Below, in pieces: positions 1-9,465 of a stretch of 64,000 nucleotides of DNA. The stretch comes from Rhizobium sp. CF122. GTDB taxonomy: Bacteria; Pseudomonadota; Alphaproteobacteria; Rhizobiales; Rhizobiaceae. The DNA lies in contig NZ_AKKA01000008.1 of the NCBI RefSeq assembly GCF_000282035.1, forward strand, positions 186,001 to 250,000, written 5' to 3'. Made by a program: the position numbers and the translations under genes. The first letter of the stretch is position 1. The number at the start of each line of letters is the position of its first letter. The notes beneath the pieces were generated by a model. The model was given only the letters and a program-made list of their open reading frames with translations. It made no database searches and had not been told where the DNA came from.

Positions 1-1344
1 GCCCGCATCATCCAGGCGGAACTTGCCAAGCGCCTCTCAAAGGACGGCAAGCCGATCCCGTTGATCGCCGAAACCGGCGGTCAGAACGCCATGATCGTCG
101 ACTCCTCGGCGCTTGCCGAACAGGTCGTTGGCGACGTGATCGCCTCAGCATTCGACAGCGCCGGACAGCGCTGCTCGGCACTCCGTATCCTGTGCCTGCA
201 GGAAGATGTCGCCGATCGCACGCTGACCATGTTGAAGGGCGCGCTGCGCGAGCTTTCGATCGCCAATACCAACCGGCTTGCTTCCGATATCGGCCCGGTG
301 ATCACCGCCGAGGCCAAGAATATCATCGAGGCGCACGTCGCCGCCATGGGCGCTGCCGGCTGCGCTGTCGAGCGCGTTGAACTGCCGGATGCGACCAAGA
401 ACGGAACCTTCGTGGCGCCAACGATCATCGAGATCAACAAGATTTCGGAGCTGAAGCGCGAGGTCTTCGGTCCCGTCCTGCACGTCATCCGGTGGCGGCG
501 CCAGGACCTCGGCCGCCTGATCGACGAGATCAACGCGACCGGCTACGGCCTGACCTTCGGCCTCCACACGCGGCTCGATGAAACGATCGCCATCGTTACC
601 TCGCAGGTCAAGGCCGGCAATCTCTACGTAAACCGCAACGTCATCGGCGCCGTCGTCGGCGTCCAACCCTTTGGCGGCCGCGGTCTTTCCGGCACCGGCC
701 CCAAGGCAGGGGGGCCACTCTATCTGGGGCGGCTGGTCAAGACGCCGCCGATTCCCCCGCAACATAGCTCCGTCTATAGCGATCCCGCTCTTTCAGACTT
801 TGCCAAGTGGCTGGACCAACAGGGCCTTTCGGAAGACGCGGAAATGGCACGCCATCTCGGCAGCCAGTCGGCCCTCGGGCTCGAAACCGAACTTGCCGGT
901 CCCGTCGGTGAGCGCAACCTCTATGCGCTTCATCCTCGCGGCGCAATCCTGTGCGCTCCGGCCTCTCGGACCGGCCTCATTCGCCAGATCTCGGCGGCTC
1001 TCGCCACTGGCAACAGCGCGGTCATCGATGGCGACGACAGCCTCCGTTCGACGTTGAACGGCGTTCCCGTCAGTGTCGCGCAGCGGATTTCCTGGCAGGA
1101 GGCATCGGCCCATCCCAACCCAATGGCCGGCGCTCTGATCGAAGGTGACGCCGAGCGGGTCTCGGCCATGCTCGCAAAACTCGCCGCCATGCCTGGTCCT
1201 TTGCTGCTCACCCAGTCCGCCCCGACCGAGCAGCTTGAACGCGATCCAGATGCTTACTGCCTCAACTGGCTGCTGGAGGAGGTATCCACCTCCATCAACA
1301 CCGCCGCAGCCGGAGGCAATGCCAGCCTGATGTCGATAGGGTAG
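1..1344 (+). CDS. putA: PutA, C-terminal part (partial)
   Basis: The reading frame is open from the first base and ends at TAG 1342-1344, so only the C-terminal about 447 residues are present. It matches the aldehyde dehydrogenase half of bifunctional proline dehydrogenase / L-glutamate-gamma-semialdehyde dehydrogenase, which oxidises proline to glutamate. Visible landmarks are AETGGQNAMIVD, the catalytic-cysteine segment GQRCSALR, EVFGPVLHV, the PFGGRGLSGTGPKAGGP loop, and the family C-terminus NTAAAGGNASLMSIG. The extra domain between the dehydrogenase core and the C-terminus is that of long PutA proteins. The N-terminal DNA-binding and proline dehydrogenase parts lie outside the window. 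There is no sign of damage at the 3' end. Confidence 0.95.
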   Translation, partial: ARIIQAELAKRLSKDGKPIPLIAETGGQNAMIVDSSALAEQVVGDVIASAFDSAGQRCSALRILCLQEDVADRTLTMLKGALRELSIANTNRLASDIGPVITAEAKNIIEAHVAAMGAAGCAVERVELPDATKNGTFVAPTIIEINKISELKREVFGPVLHVIRWRRQDLGRLIDEINATGYGLTFGLHTRLDETIAIVTSQVKAGNLYVNRNVIGAVVGVQPFGGRGLSGTGPKAGGPLYLGRLVKTPPIPPQHSSVYSDPALSDFAKWLDQQGLSEDAEMARHLGSQSALGLETELAGPVGERNLYALHPRGAILCAPASRTGLIRQISAALATGNSAVIDGDDSLRSTLNGVPVSVAQRISWQEASAHPNPMAGALIEGDAERVSAMLAKLAAMPGPLLLTQSAPTEQLERDPDAYCLNWLLEEVSTSINTAAAGGNASLMSIG

Positions 1345-1718
1345 GCGATCGTCGGCAGCAGCGCCATGGCGTCGCTGACGGGCATGTCCAGACGACTCGG
1401 CGCCGCTCATAGTCAAGTGAGCGCAAACTGAGAACTTTGCCCCCTGGGGCGCCTGGCGACGATTTCGGCTTGTTGGCATGCGAGCTCATAGCTGGCTTGA
1501 AGGCAGATCGATGTTCCGCGGATCGAGGGTCGGTGGCAGACTGTCCTCGACCTCGGAGGAGATCTGCATGGTCCTGCGCGAGATCGGCGTTCCACCCAAC
1601 CCTGGCCCCACGAAGTTAAGGCGCGCGACGCTATCGTCGGCAGACGGACTCAGGCTGTGGACTGAGATTTTTGCACGCTGGTCATGTTATGAACTGATTC
1701 TACGCTTAAGGCGTCATG
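1345..1718. other. Intergenic, no gene seen
   Basis: About 370 bases between putA and the next gene. Short open frames exist on both strands, but none has a convincing ribosome site or family resemblance. AT content rises sharply towards 1700-1795, consistent with the promoter of the following pair. Confidence 0.5.
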
Positions 1719-1793
1719 CTATAGGCTGATATTATGTGTTGAAAATCAGCCCATGGAATGATAATAAATTCATATAATCAGGCTATGGGCTGA
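1719..1793 (+). promoter_or_regulatory. Triple operator half-sites before HTH/Fic pair
   Basis: Three copies of one motif in alternating orientation: ATAGGCTGAT at 1721-1730, ATCAGCCCAT at 1745-1754, and TATGGGCTGA at 1784-1793 directly before the start codon. The first and second form an inverted repeat with one mismatch. The second and third form another inverted repeat around an AT-rich core (ATAATAAATTCATATAAT). This is the layout expected for autoregulation by the downstream HTH protein. Binding is inferred. Confidence 0.6.
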
Positions 1794-1795
1794 GA

Positions 1796-2257
1796 ATGAA
1801 GAACGACAATCGCAAGCGAGCGAGACTGCGGCTCGACGAACGGCTTCGGGCACTCCAACCGATAGACCGGTTCAAAGCCCCTCCGAAGGGATGGGTCCGC
1901 GCGCTACGTGATGCGCTTGGCATGACCGGTGCGCAGCTCGGCGGGCGAGTTGGGGTCAGGCCCCAAACGATCGAAACGATCGAGAAGTCTGAGGCTGCGG
2001 GAACCATCCAGCTTAACACGTTGCGCCGAGCCGCCGAGGCGTTGGATTGCACGCTCGTCTACGCCCTTGTTCCAAACAGTTCGCTTGAAGCTGCAGTCGA
2101 AGCCCGCGCACGCAAGATAGCCAAACGTGACCTTCAGCGCGTTGCCCATACAATGCGGCTTGAAGCTCAGGGAACCGATGATGCAGATTTCGAATCGCGC
2201 GTGGTGGCATATATCCGCGACAGGCTCTCGGACCGCGATCTCTGGAACGAGATATGA
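1796..2257 (+). CDS. HTH protein, mobile mystery protein A type
   Basis: A 153-residue protein with a central XRE-like helix-turn-helix (about residues 34-70: WVRALRDALGMTGAQLGGRVGVRPQTI, then LNTLRRAAEALDCTLVYALVP). Overall it resembles the 'mobile mystery protein A' family, which is always found upstream of a Fic-domain partner on mobile or accessory DNA. It starts right behind an array of operator half-sites and overlaps the next gene by 4 bases (ATGA), so the two are translationally coupled. The likely role is antitoxin and autorepressor of the pair. The family is poorly characterised, so toxin neutralisation is inference from gene order. Confidence 0.75.
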   Translation: MKNDNRKRARLRLDERLRALQPIDRFKAPPKGWVRALRDALGMTGAQLGGRVGVRPQTIETIEKSEAAGTIQLNTLRRAAEALDCTLVYALVPNSSLEAAVEARARKIAKRDLQRVAHTMRLEAQGTDDADFESRVVAYIRDRLSDRDLWNEI

Positions 2258-2850
2258 CAGATCTCTTTCAAGAGCCCGAAGACGCGACACCGCTTGAGCC
2301 CCTGGAGCGAGAGGGTTTGCTTCAGACCTGGATTACGCACCGCCGGGATCTTAACGAGGCCGAACAAGAAAACATCGTTGGGGGTGCGGCGTGGGCACGT
2401 GGCCGACGACGTGTGCCCCTTGAGCGGCTGCTTAGCGCAGACTTCATGCGAGCATTGCACACGCGGATGTTTGGGGAAGTTTGGCAATGGGCAGGAACAT
2501 TCCGAACAACTGAGCGCAACATCGGCATACAGGCTTATCGCATCGGAACAGAGCTAGCGAACCTGTCGAGCGACATCCGCTACTGGATTGCGCAGAAGAC
2601 CTTTCCACCGGACGAGATCGCGATCAGATTCCATCATCGCCTTGTCGCTATTCACCCGTTTCCAAATGGGAACGGCCGTCACGCGCGCTTGGCTGCTGAT
2701 CTTCTGATTGAACGGCTCGGCAGCAAGCCTTTCAGTTGGGGCAGCGGCAGCTTGGCCGATGTCGGTGAACTGCGAGCACGTTACGTTGCCGCGTTACGCA
2801 CTGCGGATAATCATGACATCGGGCCACTGCTGGAATTTGCGCGCAGCTGA
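2254..2850 (+). CDS. Fic-domain protein, mobile mystery protein B type
   Basis: A 198-residue Fic/Doc protein. The catalytic loop HPFPNGNGRH at residues 134-143 matches the AMP-transferase motif HxFxxGNG exactly, so the active site looks intact. The upstream segment VWQWAGTFRTTERNIGI matches the flap region of Fic proteins. I see no clear S/TxxxE(G/N) inhibitory helix at the N-terminus. The partner encoded just upstream, with a 4-base overlap, may therefore supply control. The family is known to modify target proteins with nucleotide groups; the target here is unknown. Confidence 0.8.
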   Translation: MTDLFQEPEDATPLEPLEREGLLQTWITHRRDLNEAEQENIVGGAAWARGRRRVPLERLLSADFMRALHTRMFGEVWQWAGTFRTTERNIGIQAYRIGTELANLSSDIRYWIAQKTFPPDEIAIRFHHRLVAIHPFPNGNGRHARLAADLLIERLGSKPFSWGSGSLADVGELRARYVAALRTADNHDIGPLLEFARS

Positions 2851-3122
2851 GCAGGCCGATCCCTTTGACTTCCAATTTGCGGCTCTGCGGTCGACCTGGC
2901 AGCCATCCAGCGCGCCCGTCACGGCCTTCCACGCGCCCCGGCGCGGATGCGGGCGAATGTCGGGCGAGGCCTGAGCGGTTGTGATGCTGTACGACGAGGA
3001 GATTTCGAGCCGTCGAGAAGACAAAGGCGAAGCGTTGGCCGCGCGACTTTAACAATCTGCTAGCAAAGCGGCACGGTGGCAAATGTCATAAGCACATCTG
3101 CTCTTGGGGCTCGCCGCAAGCC

Positions 3123-4778
3123 TCAATCGGCATTAACGCCTCGGCCGAGCAGGTGGGCAGCCGAACGCCAGGCATGATGGGCGATTTGGTCAAGCCGTCG
3201 GGCAGCCTCGATCCGCATAAGGGCATCCGCAGCAGTCAGTTCCCCCTGCGCAACGGAGGCGAGGGCCGCGGCGTGATGGTTGCGCTGCAGGGCCTCGAGC
3301 TCGCATGATGCTGCCCCTGCTTCATCGAGCGCTGCGGCGACCTCGGTCGAAACGCTCCAACCGATGGAGGCGGCTTTTGTGCTAAGAGCAGACTCCGAGG
3401 TGATGGAGCCACCTGTCGCCTGTGCCGCACGCATGGCCCGTGCGCATAGCTCCGCAGCCCGCAGGCCGCCGGTGGCCTGAGCCGGGTGTCCAGGCGAACT
3501 GTCGTCGGCTAAAATTTCCACGAGACGCGAGGCGTGGTCGAGTGCGTGCAGCGTGCTCGTCATACGCAGGCGCTCGGCATCTGTCTCAGGCCCTTCCCTT
3601 AACTCGGACAGGAAAGCCCGTACTTCCTGAAGTGCGGCCTCCGCCTCAGCGGCCTGCGCCGACGGGACGGCTCCACCAGAAAGCATTGCGGAAACGCAAG
3701 CCGCAGTCCTCCCGAGCACGCCGGCAATGACACGCCGGGCGGTTTCTACCGCAATCACGGGACTGGCAAGCGCGCTTGGATCGAGAGCTCGCTGAAGCGC
3801 CGTCTGCCTGGAGGGCAGGAGCCGCTCCACGATACGGGTGAACCACTGTGTTGCCGGAAGGAGCACTGCGACACCCACCACGTTATAGGCCGTGTGGTAG
3901 GCGGCAAGGAGCGTCATCCCATCGAGCGATGTGGTGAAGGCCTTCATCACTGAGGCCGTGATCGGAAAGGCGACGATCGCGATAAGCGCTGCGATGAGCT
4001 TGAATAGCACATAGGCAAGAGCCAGGCGCTTGGCCGTTGTGCTGGCACCTATGGCTGCCAATGCGGAGCTCGTCGCCGTTCCGATGTTCTGACCGATGAT
4101 CAGGGCTGCGCCCTGCTCGAGGCCCACCGCACCGGCGTAGAAAGCCGAAATGGTCACGGCGATCGAAGCTGTCGATGACTGCATGACTGCGGTCATCGCC
4201 AAGCCAACGACGATCAAGCTCATGAGACCGACCGACCCCTCCATCCAGCCGACACCCGGCGTGCCGAGGACGGCGGGCAGGTCGGACGGGTGCAGACTTT
4301 CGGCAAGACCTCCCATGCCCTGCTGTAGGGTGGTCAGCCCGTAGAGTACCAGCGCAAATCCTGCGAGCGCGCCGCCCGCCGCCGCGATTAGCCTACCCCC
4401 CAGCAACTTGGCCAGCGCGCCAAAGAAGATAATCGGTAGGGCGTAGGTTGAAAGCGAGACGCGCACACCAATCAGCGCCACGAGCCAGGCCGTTCCCGTC
4501 CTGCCGACATTTGCGCCGAACACGAGGCCAAGCCCCTGCGGAAACGTCAAGAGCCCGGCGCTGACGAGGCCGATCGTCGTCATGGTTACCGCGCTCGACG
4601 ACTGTACGAGCAGTGTGACGATGGCGCCCCAGAAGGCCCCTGAGAGCGGCGTTGCCGCGGCCTTGCCGAGAACAGTACGCAGTGCAGATCCCGCCAGCGC
4701 CTTTAGACCGTCAGTCATGACGGTCATACCGAGCAGGAAAAGCCCGATACCCCCCAGAATAGCAACTGCCGTCGACAT
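3123..4778 (-). CDS. Na/Pi cotransporter family protein
   Basis: A 551-residue membrane protein with the duplicated Na/phosphate symporter (NptA/PF02690) core. The paired signature QSSS is at residues 59-62 and QSST at 200-203, each inside a hydrophobic repeat. Hydrophobic segments fill residues 1-315. The C-terminal about 200 residues are helical and soluble and resemble the PhoU-like domain seen in bacterial members. It would import phosphate with sodium, or in some relatives control phosphate efflux. It is transcribed alone and convergent with the Fic gene. ATG start at 4778. Confidence 0.85.
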   Translation of the reverse strand: MSTAVAILGGIGLFLLGMTVMTDGLKALAGSALRTVLGKAAATPLSGAFWGAIVTLLVQSSSAVTMTTIGLVSAGLLTFPQGLGLVFGANVGRTGTAWLVALIGVRVSLSTYALPIIFFGALAKLLGGRLIAAAGGALAGFALVLYGLTTLQQGMGGLAESLHPSDLPAVLGTPGVGWMEGSVGLMSLIVVGLAMTAVMQSSTASIAVTISAFYAGAVGLEQGAALIIGQNIGTATSSALAAIGASTTAKRLALAYVLFKLIAALIAIVAFPITASVMKAFTTSLDGMTLLAAYHTAYNVVGVAVLLPATQWFTRIVERLLPSRQTALQRALDPSALASPVIAVETARRVIAGVLGRTAACVSAMLSGGAVPSAQAAEAEAALQEVRAFLSELREGPETDAERLRMTSTLHALDHASRLVEILADDSSPGHPAQATGGLRAAELCARAMRAAQATGGSITSESALSTKAASIGWSVSTEVAAALDEAGAASCELEALQRNHHAAALASVAQGELTAADALMRIEAARRLDQIAHHAWRSAAHLLGRGVNAD

Positions 4779-5546
4779 GCGCGCTCCGCCCCGTGTGCGC
4801 TTCGCCTCTGATCGCTCCTAAGTCATAGCATCGCAGATACGATTGTCCAAAACCGCCCTTTGCAGGTTGTGCGTCCCAAGACACGGGCACCGGCATGATG
4901 TCACGTTAGCGGTTGTTTGTTCAAAGTTACCTGGGTCTTCAGGCGGCCCGCGTCGGTCACGGCATTCCAGTGCGCCATCGCGCCTAGACGATGGATGTGA
5001 ACGGCGAGAGTTAAACGTTGCTGGTGCGGTGGGACGAGGAGGCGATGCCATGCCGAAGCGAGGGTGTACGGATGGGCACGCTCGGCAACTGCGGACGTGG
5101 CGAAGGCAAACTCTGGCCTGGCTTGCGCCCCGGCCAGCCCCGCGGACACCTCGGAGGACTGGTGTCCACATTCGCTGGCTATCACCTTTATTACCCAAAC
5201 AGGAGGCAGCCCTCGGCGGCCTTTTCTGTTCTCGTCGAAGCCTTGCTATACCGAGGCCAGTGACGATCGATGATTGCATTGCATGGAAAGCCGTTCGGCA
5301 ACAAAAAAACGAAAGGATGACCCGGTCGAAATGACATCCCCTACCTCAAACGTACGGATCAGACCTGCAACGGACGAGGACGATCCTGGGAGAATACGGC
5401 GGAGACCTGACCAAGACCTCCTTGAGGATTCCGGTCTTCGATCCTCGCTGAAGGCAATGGAGTCTTCAGCAATCTGCGTCCGATCGACGTGCGGTGTTGC
5501 GCTTTGATTGGACAAGTCCTTTGATGAGCCCCTCGAGACGAGGACC
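4779..5546. other. Long divergent intergenic region
   Basis: About 770 bases separate the divergent Na/Pi and antiporter genes. Open frames are present on both strands (for example a 77-codon frame at 5274-5507), but their products are low-complexity, rich in Arg/Ser/Pro and unlike any family I know. I see no clear riboswitch or RNA gene. Both promoters must lie here. Confidence 0.4.
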
Positions 5547-7145
5547 ATGTCGGGGGTAAGCATGGATGGAACTCACTTGTTTGAACTGGTGATCGCAATG
5601 TTTCTTGCGATCATCGCGCTCCACTACGCGGCCCACAGACTGGGACTGCCGCCCTCAGTCGCATTGCTTGCTGGAGGGGCGACACTCGCGTTCTTGCCGG
5701 GTCTGCCTGCAATCACCGTCAATCCAGAGCTGGTGCTCGTCATCTTCCTCCCACCGCTTCTGCTCGACGGCGCTTGGTCCATCGCTGTGGAACGACTGCG
5801 CCGTCACATGGTCGGTATCGCGTCGCTCGCCGTGGGGGCGGTGTTCTTCACCTGCGCCGTCGTGGCCGTGGTGACCCATCTCCTTTTCCCGTCGCTTCCG
5901 TGGGCTGCCTGCGCGGCACTTGGCGCGATCGTATCGCCGCCTGACGCCGTTTCCGCCCGCGCCGTGCTGGAGCGCGTAAGGCTGCCCCGTCGGCTCCAGA
6001 TTCTGCTGGAAGGCGAGAGCCTCCTGAACGATGCGAGCGGCCTGGTGCTTTTCCGTTTTGCGGTTGCCGCCGTCGCGACAGGTACCTTCAGTTCGGTGGG
6101 GGCGGTTGGCAACTTCCTCCTGCTGGCGGTTGGTGGTGCGGTCGTCGGCGTCGTTGTCGGTGCCGCATGGGTGAAGTTCGTCCGCCGTCTCGGCGACGAA
6201 TACCTCATCATTGCGGCCACGACGCTGCTCGCTTGGATTTCCTATCTGCTTGGAGAACTGCTTCACGTTTCAGGCGTCATCGCCACCGTCACCACCGGCC
6301 TGATCGCGACCTGGCACCAGCACACCGTACTTTCGGCAGCGACACGCATGCGAGGGACGTCGTTCTGGACCGTCATGGTCTTCCTGATGGAGGCTGCGGT
6401 CTTCATATTGATCGGCCTGTCCCTGCGGGACGTCGTCGAGCGTGGTGGTGGCTTTGGCACGGTCGTTGCGACAATGGGATTACCGGCCATTGCGATTCTC
6501 GTCACGCTCGTCGTCGCGCGCTTTGCCTGGGTTTTCGGATCCGATCTTGTCATCAAGTTCTGCACTGCCTCGGGGCTGGCCCGAACGCAGCCTCTCGGCG
6601 TCGGTGGTGCGACCGTCCTGAGCTGGGCGGGCGTGCGCGGCGTCGTCACGCTCGCCCTTGCCCTCAGCTTGCCGGAGGGATTTCCTAGCCGCGACTTTAT
6701 CCTGGTAACATCATTCGCCGCGATCTTGGCAACGGTGCTCGTGCAGGGCACGACGCTGGGGCGCGTCATCGCCTGGGCGAAGCTGACCGAACACGACGCG
6801 GAAAAGGCACGCCTCACAATGAGTGAGGCCGAAGCCGCAATGGCCCAGGCGCAACTGACGACCATACAAAGTCTGGCGTACGACGCCGAAGGAAAACTCA
6901 TCCATCCTCGATTGCTGGAGCAGTATCAGCGCAGGGCAACGGCGATCGTCGACTACGCCGCACGGACCGAACACTACGTGCCGGTCCTCCATGCCCATTT
7001 CGACGTCGTTCTTGAAGCAGTAGCATCCGGACGCCGGGAACTAATCCGCCTTCATCGTGCTGGTGAGATCGATGATGAAACGTTGCAGGAACTTGAACGG
7101 GACCTCGACCTCGAGGAACTGAGCGCGATCTCCGCAAAGGCGTGA
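5547..7145 (+). CDS. Na+/H+ antiporter, CPA1 family
   Basis: A 532-residue inner-membrane antiporter with about 12 hydrophobic segments and a soluble C-terminal tail of about 110 residues. CPA1 signatures are clear: AIVSPPDAVSARAVL (ion-site PPDAV near residues 131-135), EGESLLNDASGLVLF (residues 155-169), and a late SWAGVRGVVTLALALSLP. It exchanges Na+ or K+ for protons. The frame extends up to TTG 5508. I prefer ATG 5547 (behind GAGACGAGG) or ATG 5562 (behind GGGGG), because the family begins close to the first membrane helix. Confidence 0.85.
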   Translation: MSGVSMDGTHLFELVIAMFLAIIALHYAAHRLGLPPSVALLAGGATLAFLPGLPAITVNPELVLVIFLPPLLLDGAWSIAVERLRRHMVGIASLAVGAVFFTCAVVAVVTHLLFPSLPWAACAALGAIVSPPDAVSARAVLERVRLPRRLQILLEGESLLNDASGLVLFRFAVAAVATGTFSSVGAVGNFLLLAVGGAVVGVVVGAAWVKFVRRLGDEYLIIAATTLLAWISYLLGELLHVSGVIATVTTGLIATWHQHTVLSAATRMRGTSFWTVMVFLMEAAVFILIGLSLRDVVERGGGFGTVVATMGLPAIAILVTLVVARFAWVFGSDLVIKFCTASGLARTQPLGVGGATVLSWAGVRGVVTLALALSLPEGFPSRDFILVTSFAAILATVLVQGTTLGRVIAWAKLTEHDAEKARLTMSEAEAAMAQAQLTTIQSLAYDAEGKLIHPRLLEQYQRRATAIVDYAARTEHYVPVLHAHFDVVLEAVASGRRELIRLHRAGEIDDETLQELERDLDLEELSAISAKA

Positions 7146-7233
7146 GACCGTGATCTGAGTTTCTATTTTGCGCTATTTTGCAACAAGTGCCGCCGGAGAG
7201 TGAACCAGGATTCCGCCACTCAGGTCAACTGAA

Positions 7234-7265
7234 CTTAATATCAAGGCAATCGGCTTGATATTAAG
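7234..7265. terminator. Perfect 12-bp inverted repeat between convergent genes
   Basis: CTTAATATCAAG (7234-7245) and CTTGATATTAAG (7254-7265) flank an 8-base loop. It overlaps the last codons of the SDR gene and lies about 90 bases beyond the antiporter stop. The position suggests a bidirectional terminator. The stem is AT-rich and has no run of T, so a protein-binding palindrome is the alternative. Confidence 0.45.
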
Positions 7266-8032
7266 TCAAATAGCCGGACGCCCGTGAGATCTGCCAGCTT
7301 ATCCATAAGCCTGTCCTGATAGGCCGCGTCCGAGACTTCTGCGGCTGGTTGACGCTGCCGGCGGTGATACCAGTAGGCACCGCTTATCTTCGCGGCCTCG
7401 TCGTCGCTTGTCGCCAGCCAGGTCTGGGTCTGATAGCCCATCTCTAGATCATCGGGCGCTCCAGGCCCGCCCATCTTCGTGGGCACCCAGCCGGGATCCA
7501 CAGCATTGCTGAGGACCCCAGGCCAGTACCGCGCAACGGCCGCCGCGATGGTGGCGACATGGAGCTTGCTTTCGCAATAGGCCTGGCTTGTATTCCAAGC
7601 GCGCCTTTTCCAGTCGATGTCGTCAATCGACCCACCACCACTCTGGTGCATGCCGCTGCTTAAATAGACCAGGCGATTGGGTCGATTGATCAAGGCCGTG
7701 AGCAGGTATGGTGCCAACGTGTTGACCGCCAGAATCTTCGCATGACCTTCGGGCGTGCCCCCACGACGTCTCTCGGAGTAGATGCCGGCATTGTGGATGA
7801 CGGCGTCCATCCGCCCGATCTCGTTGACTTGTTCCGCGATGGAACGCGTCTCCGCGCCGCTGCTAAGATCGCCGACGACGAGCGCCAAAGCTCTGGGGCG
7901 CAGGCAGGCCACGGCCAACGCCCTGTCGTTGGACCGAGCATGCAGCACGACCTCATGCCCGTCGTCCATCAAGGTGCGCGCCGCAGCCAATCCGAGACCG
8001 TCGGTGGATCCTGTAATGAAGACACGGCTCAT
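7241..8032 (-). CDS. SDR-family oxidoreductase
   Basis: A 263-residue short-chain dehydrogenase/reductase. The N-terminal cofactor motif is TGSTDGLG (residues 7-14). The sequence HNAG replaces the usual NNAG at 80-83. Catalytic Ser lies in YLSSG (about 125) and the YxxxK pair is YCESK (152-156). The closest flavour is the retinol-dehydrogenase / daunorubicin-ketoreductase-like subgroup; the substrate is unknown. It is a single gene convergent with the antiporter, with no operon partner. Confidence 0.85.
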   Translation of the reverse strand: MSRVFITGSTDGLGLAAARTLMDDGHEVVLHARSNDRALAVACLRPRALALVVGDLSSGAETRSIAEQVNEIGRMDAVIHNAGIYSERRRGGTPEGHAKILAVNTLAPYLLTALINRPNRLVYLSSGMHQSGGGSIDDIDWKRRAWNTSQAYCESKLHVATIAAAVARYWPGVLSNAVDPGWVPTKMGGPGAPDDLEMGYQTQTWLATSDDEAAKISGAYWYHRRQRQPAAEVSDAAYQDRLMDKLADLTGVRLFDLISSRLP

Positions 8033-8380
8033 GGTGGTCGCCTGCTAGCTTGTTGTCATGGCAAAGAGATAGGCAGGAGCGCTCGGTGGGCCACCCCTCC
8101 AGAGACATGAGAGCGCGCTTGTCACGCCGTCCCCCGCTCAAAGATATCCAATATCGTGCGCGCAAGCTTGCAAGGATTCCTTTGCACGCGTCAGCGCGAC
8201 CGTGTCCCAAGGCCGGGCGTCCCAGCGGGCAGGGGATCTCGCCCCGAAAGCATGCCGCCCCAGACCTTGTCCGCGCTGCCGAGCGCATATTGCGAAACCT
8301 CCATGGCGATTTCTCTCACTCGCGATATAGACACAGCATCAAGAATTCCGGTTTGTTCAATGCAAGTTCTCTATGCCGGA
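8033..8380. other. Intergenic, no gene seen
   Basis: About 350 bases between the SDR start and the end of the CUT1 ABC operon. Only overlapping Arg/Pro-rich frames are present on either strand. No terminator hairpin was obvious after the ATPase gene. Confidence 0.4.
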
Positions 8381-9451
8381 CTAAGCGTCGAGACGTTGGT
8401 GAGTCTGATGGTCGAAGAAATGAACCTTGGCAGTTTCAAAGGAAAGCTTCACGCGCTGATCGGGAACAAGCTCGACACGTTCGCGGACAACCCATGTGAG
8501 TTCCTTGCCTTCCACGTCGACGGCAACGTGGGTTTCCGAGCCAGTAGGCTCGACGACCTTGACGACTGCGTCAACACCATCCTCGCCGCCCAGCGCAATA
8601 TCTTCCGGTCGGATCCCGAGCACCAACGGCCTGCCTGCCGACGCGCTTGGCGCGCGTGACAGTTTCGCGCGCGAACCGCCCGCCAAGGTGAACAAGGGAC
8701 CGCCAGAATCTTGTAGACTTCCCTCCAGGAAGTTCATCGCGGGCGAGCCCAAGAAGCCGGCGACGAACACATTCCGCGGCCGATCGTACAGCTCGAGAGG
8801 GCTGCCGATCTGCTCGACGCGACCACCCTGTAGAACGACGATCTTGTCTGCCATGGTCATGGCTTCGATCTGGTCGTGAGTGACGTATACGATCGTCGTC
8901 TTCAGGCGCTGATGGAGTGCCTTGATCTCGGCCCTCATCTTGACACGCAGCTTGGCGTCGAGGTTCGAGAGGGGTTCGTCGAAGAGAAACACCTTGGGAT
9001 CTCGAACAATGGCGCGTCCCATGGCGACGCGCTGTCGCTGTCCGCCGGACAACTGCGCGGGTTTGCGCTCGAGCAGAGGCTGCAGTCCAAGGATGGCCGC
9101 GGCCTCGCTGACCTTCTTGTCGATTTCCGGCCGCTTCACGCCAGCAAGTTCAAGCGCAAAGCCCATGTTCTGGGCAACCGTCATCTGCGGATAAAGCGCG
9201 TAGTTCTGGAAGACCATTGCGATATTGCGGTCCTTCGGCTGCAGATTGTTGACGACCCTGCCGTCGATGCTGATCTGGCCAGCCGAGATCTCCTCGAGCC
9301 CGGCGATCATTCGCAACAGCGTGGACTTGCCGCAGCCGGAGGGGCCGACAAGAATGACGAATTCGCCATCGGCAATATCGACATCGACGCCATGGATGAT
9401 GTCGACGGCGCCGAAGGACTTCTTGACGTTCTTGATGTTCAATCCAGACAT
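8381..9451 (-). CDS. Sugar ABC transporter ATPase (UgpC/MalK type)
   Basis: A 356-residue ATPase that powers the CUT1 importer encoded upstream. Walker A is GPSGCGKST (36-44), the signature is LSGGQRQR (134-141), and Walker B is VFLFDEP with D158/E159. A C-terminal TOBE/MalK regulatory domain covers about residues 240-356. It is the last gene of the five-gene minus-strand operon, 14 bases after the glycoside hydrolase. The substrate cannot be read from this subunit. UgpC-type ATPases serve several sugar importers, so it could be shared. Confidence 0.92.
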   Translation of the reverse strand: MSGLNIKNVKKSFGAVDIIHGVDVDIADGEFVILVGPSGCGKSTLLRMIAGLEEISAGQISIDGRVVNNLQPKDRNIAMVFQNYALYPQMTVAQNMGFALELAGVKRPEIDKKVSEAAAILGLQPLLERKPAQLSGGQRQRVAMGRAIVRDPKVFLFDEPLSNLDAKLRVKMRAEIKALHQRLKTTIVYVTHDQIEAMTMADKIVVLQGGRVEQIGSPLELYDRPRNVFVAGFLGSPAMNFLEGSLQDSGGPLFTLAGGSRAKLSRAPSASAGRPLVLGIRPEDIALGGEDGVDAVVKVVEPTGSETHVAVDVEGKELTWVVRERVELVPDQRVKLSFETAKVHFFDHQTHQRLDA

Positions 9452-9465
9452 TTGAAACCCCTAAA

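Noticed and set aside
2851..3122. Possible gene remnant on the minus strand (PDIRPHPRRG segment)
   Set aside because: Too short and not recognisable; left as intergenic.
5274..5507. 77-codon frame before the antiporter
   Set aside because: No ribosome site or family match, low-complexity charged product; listed as part of the intergenic region.
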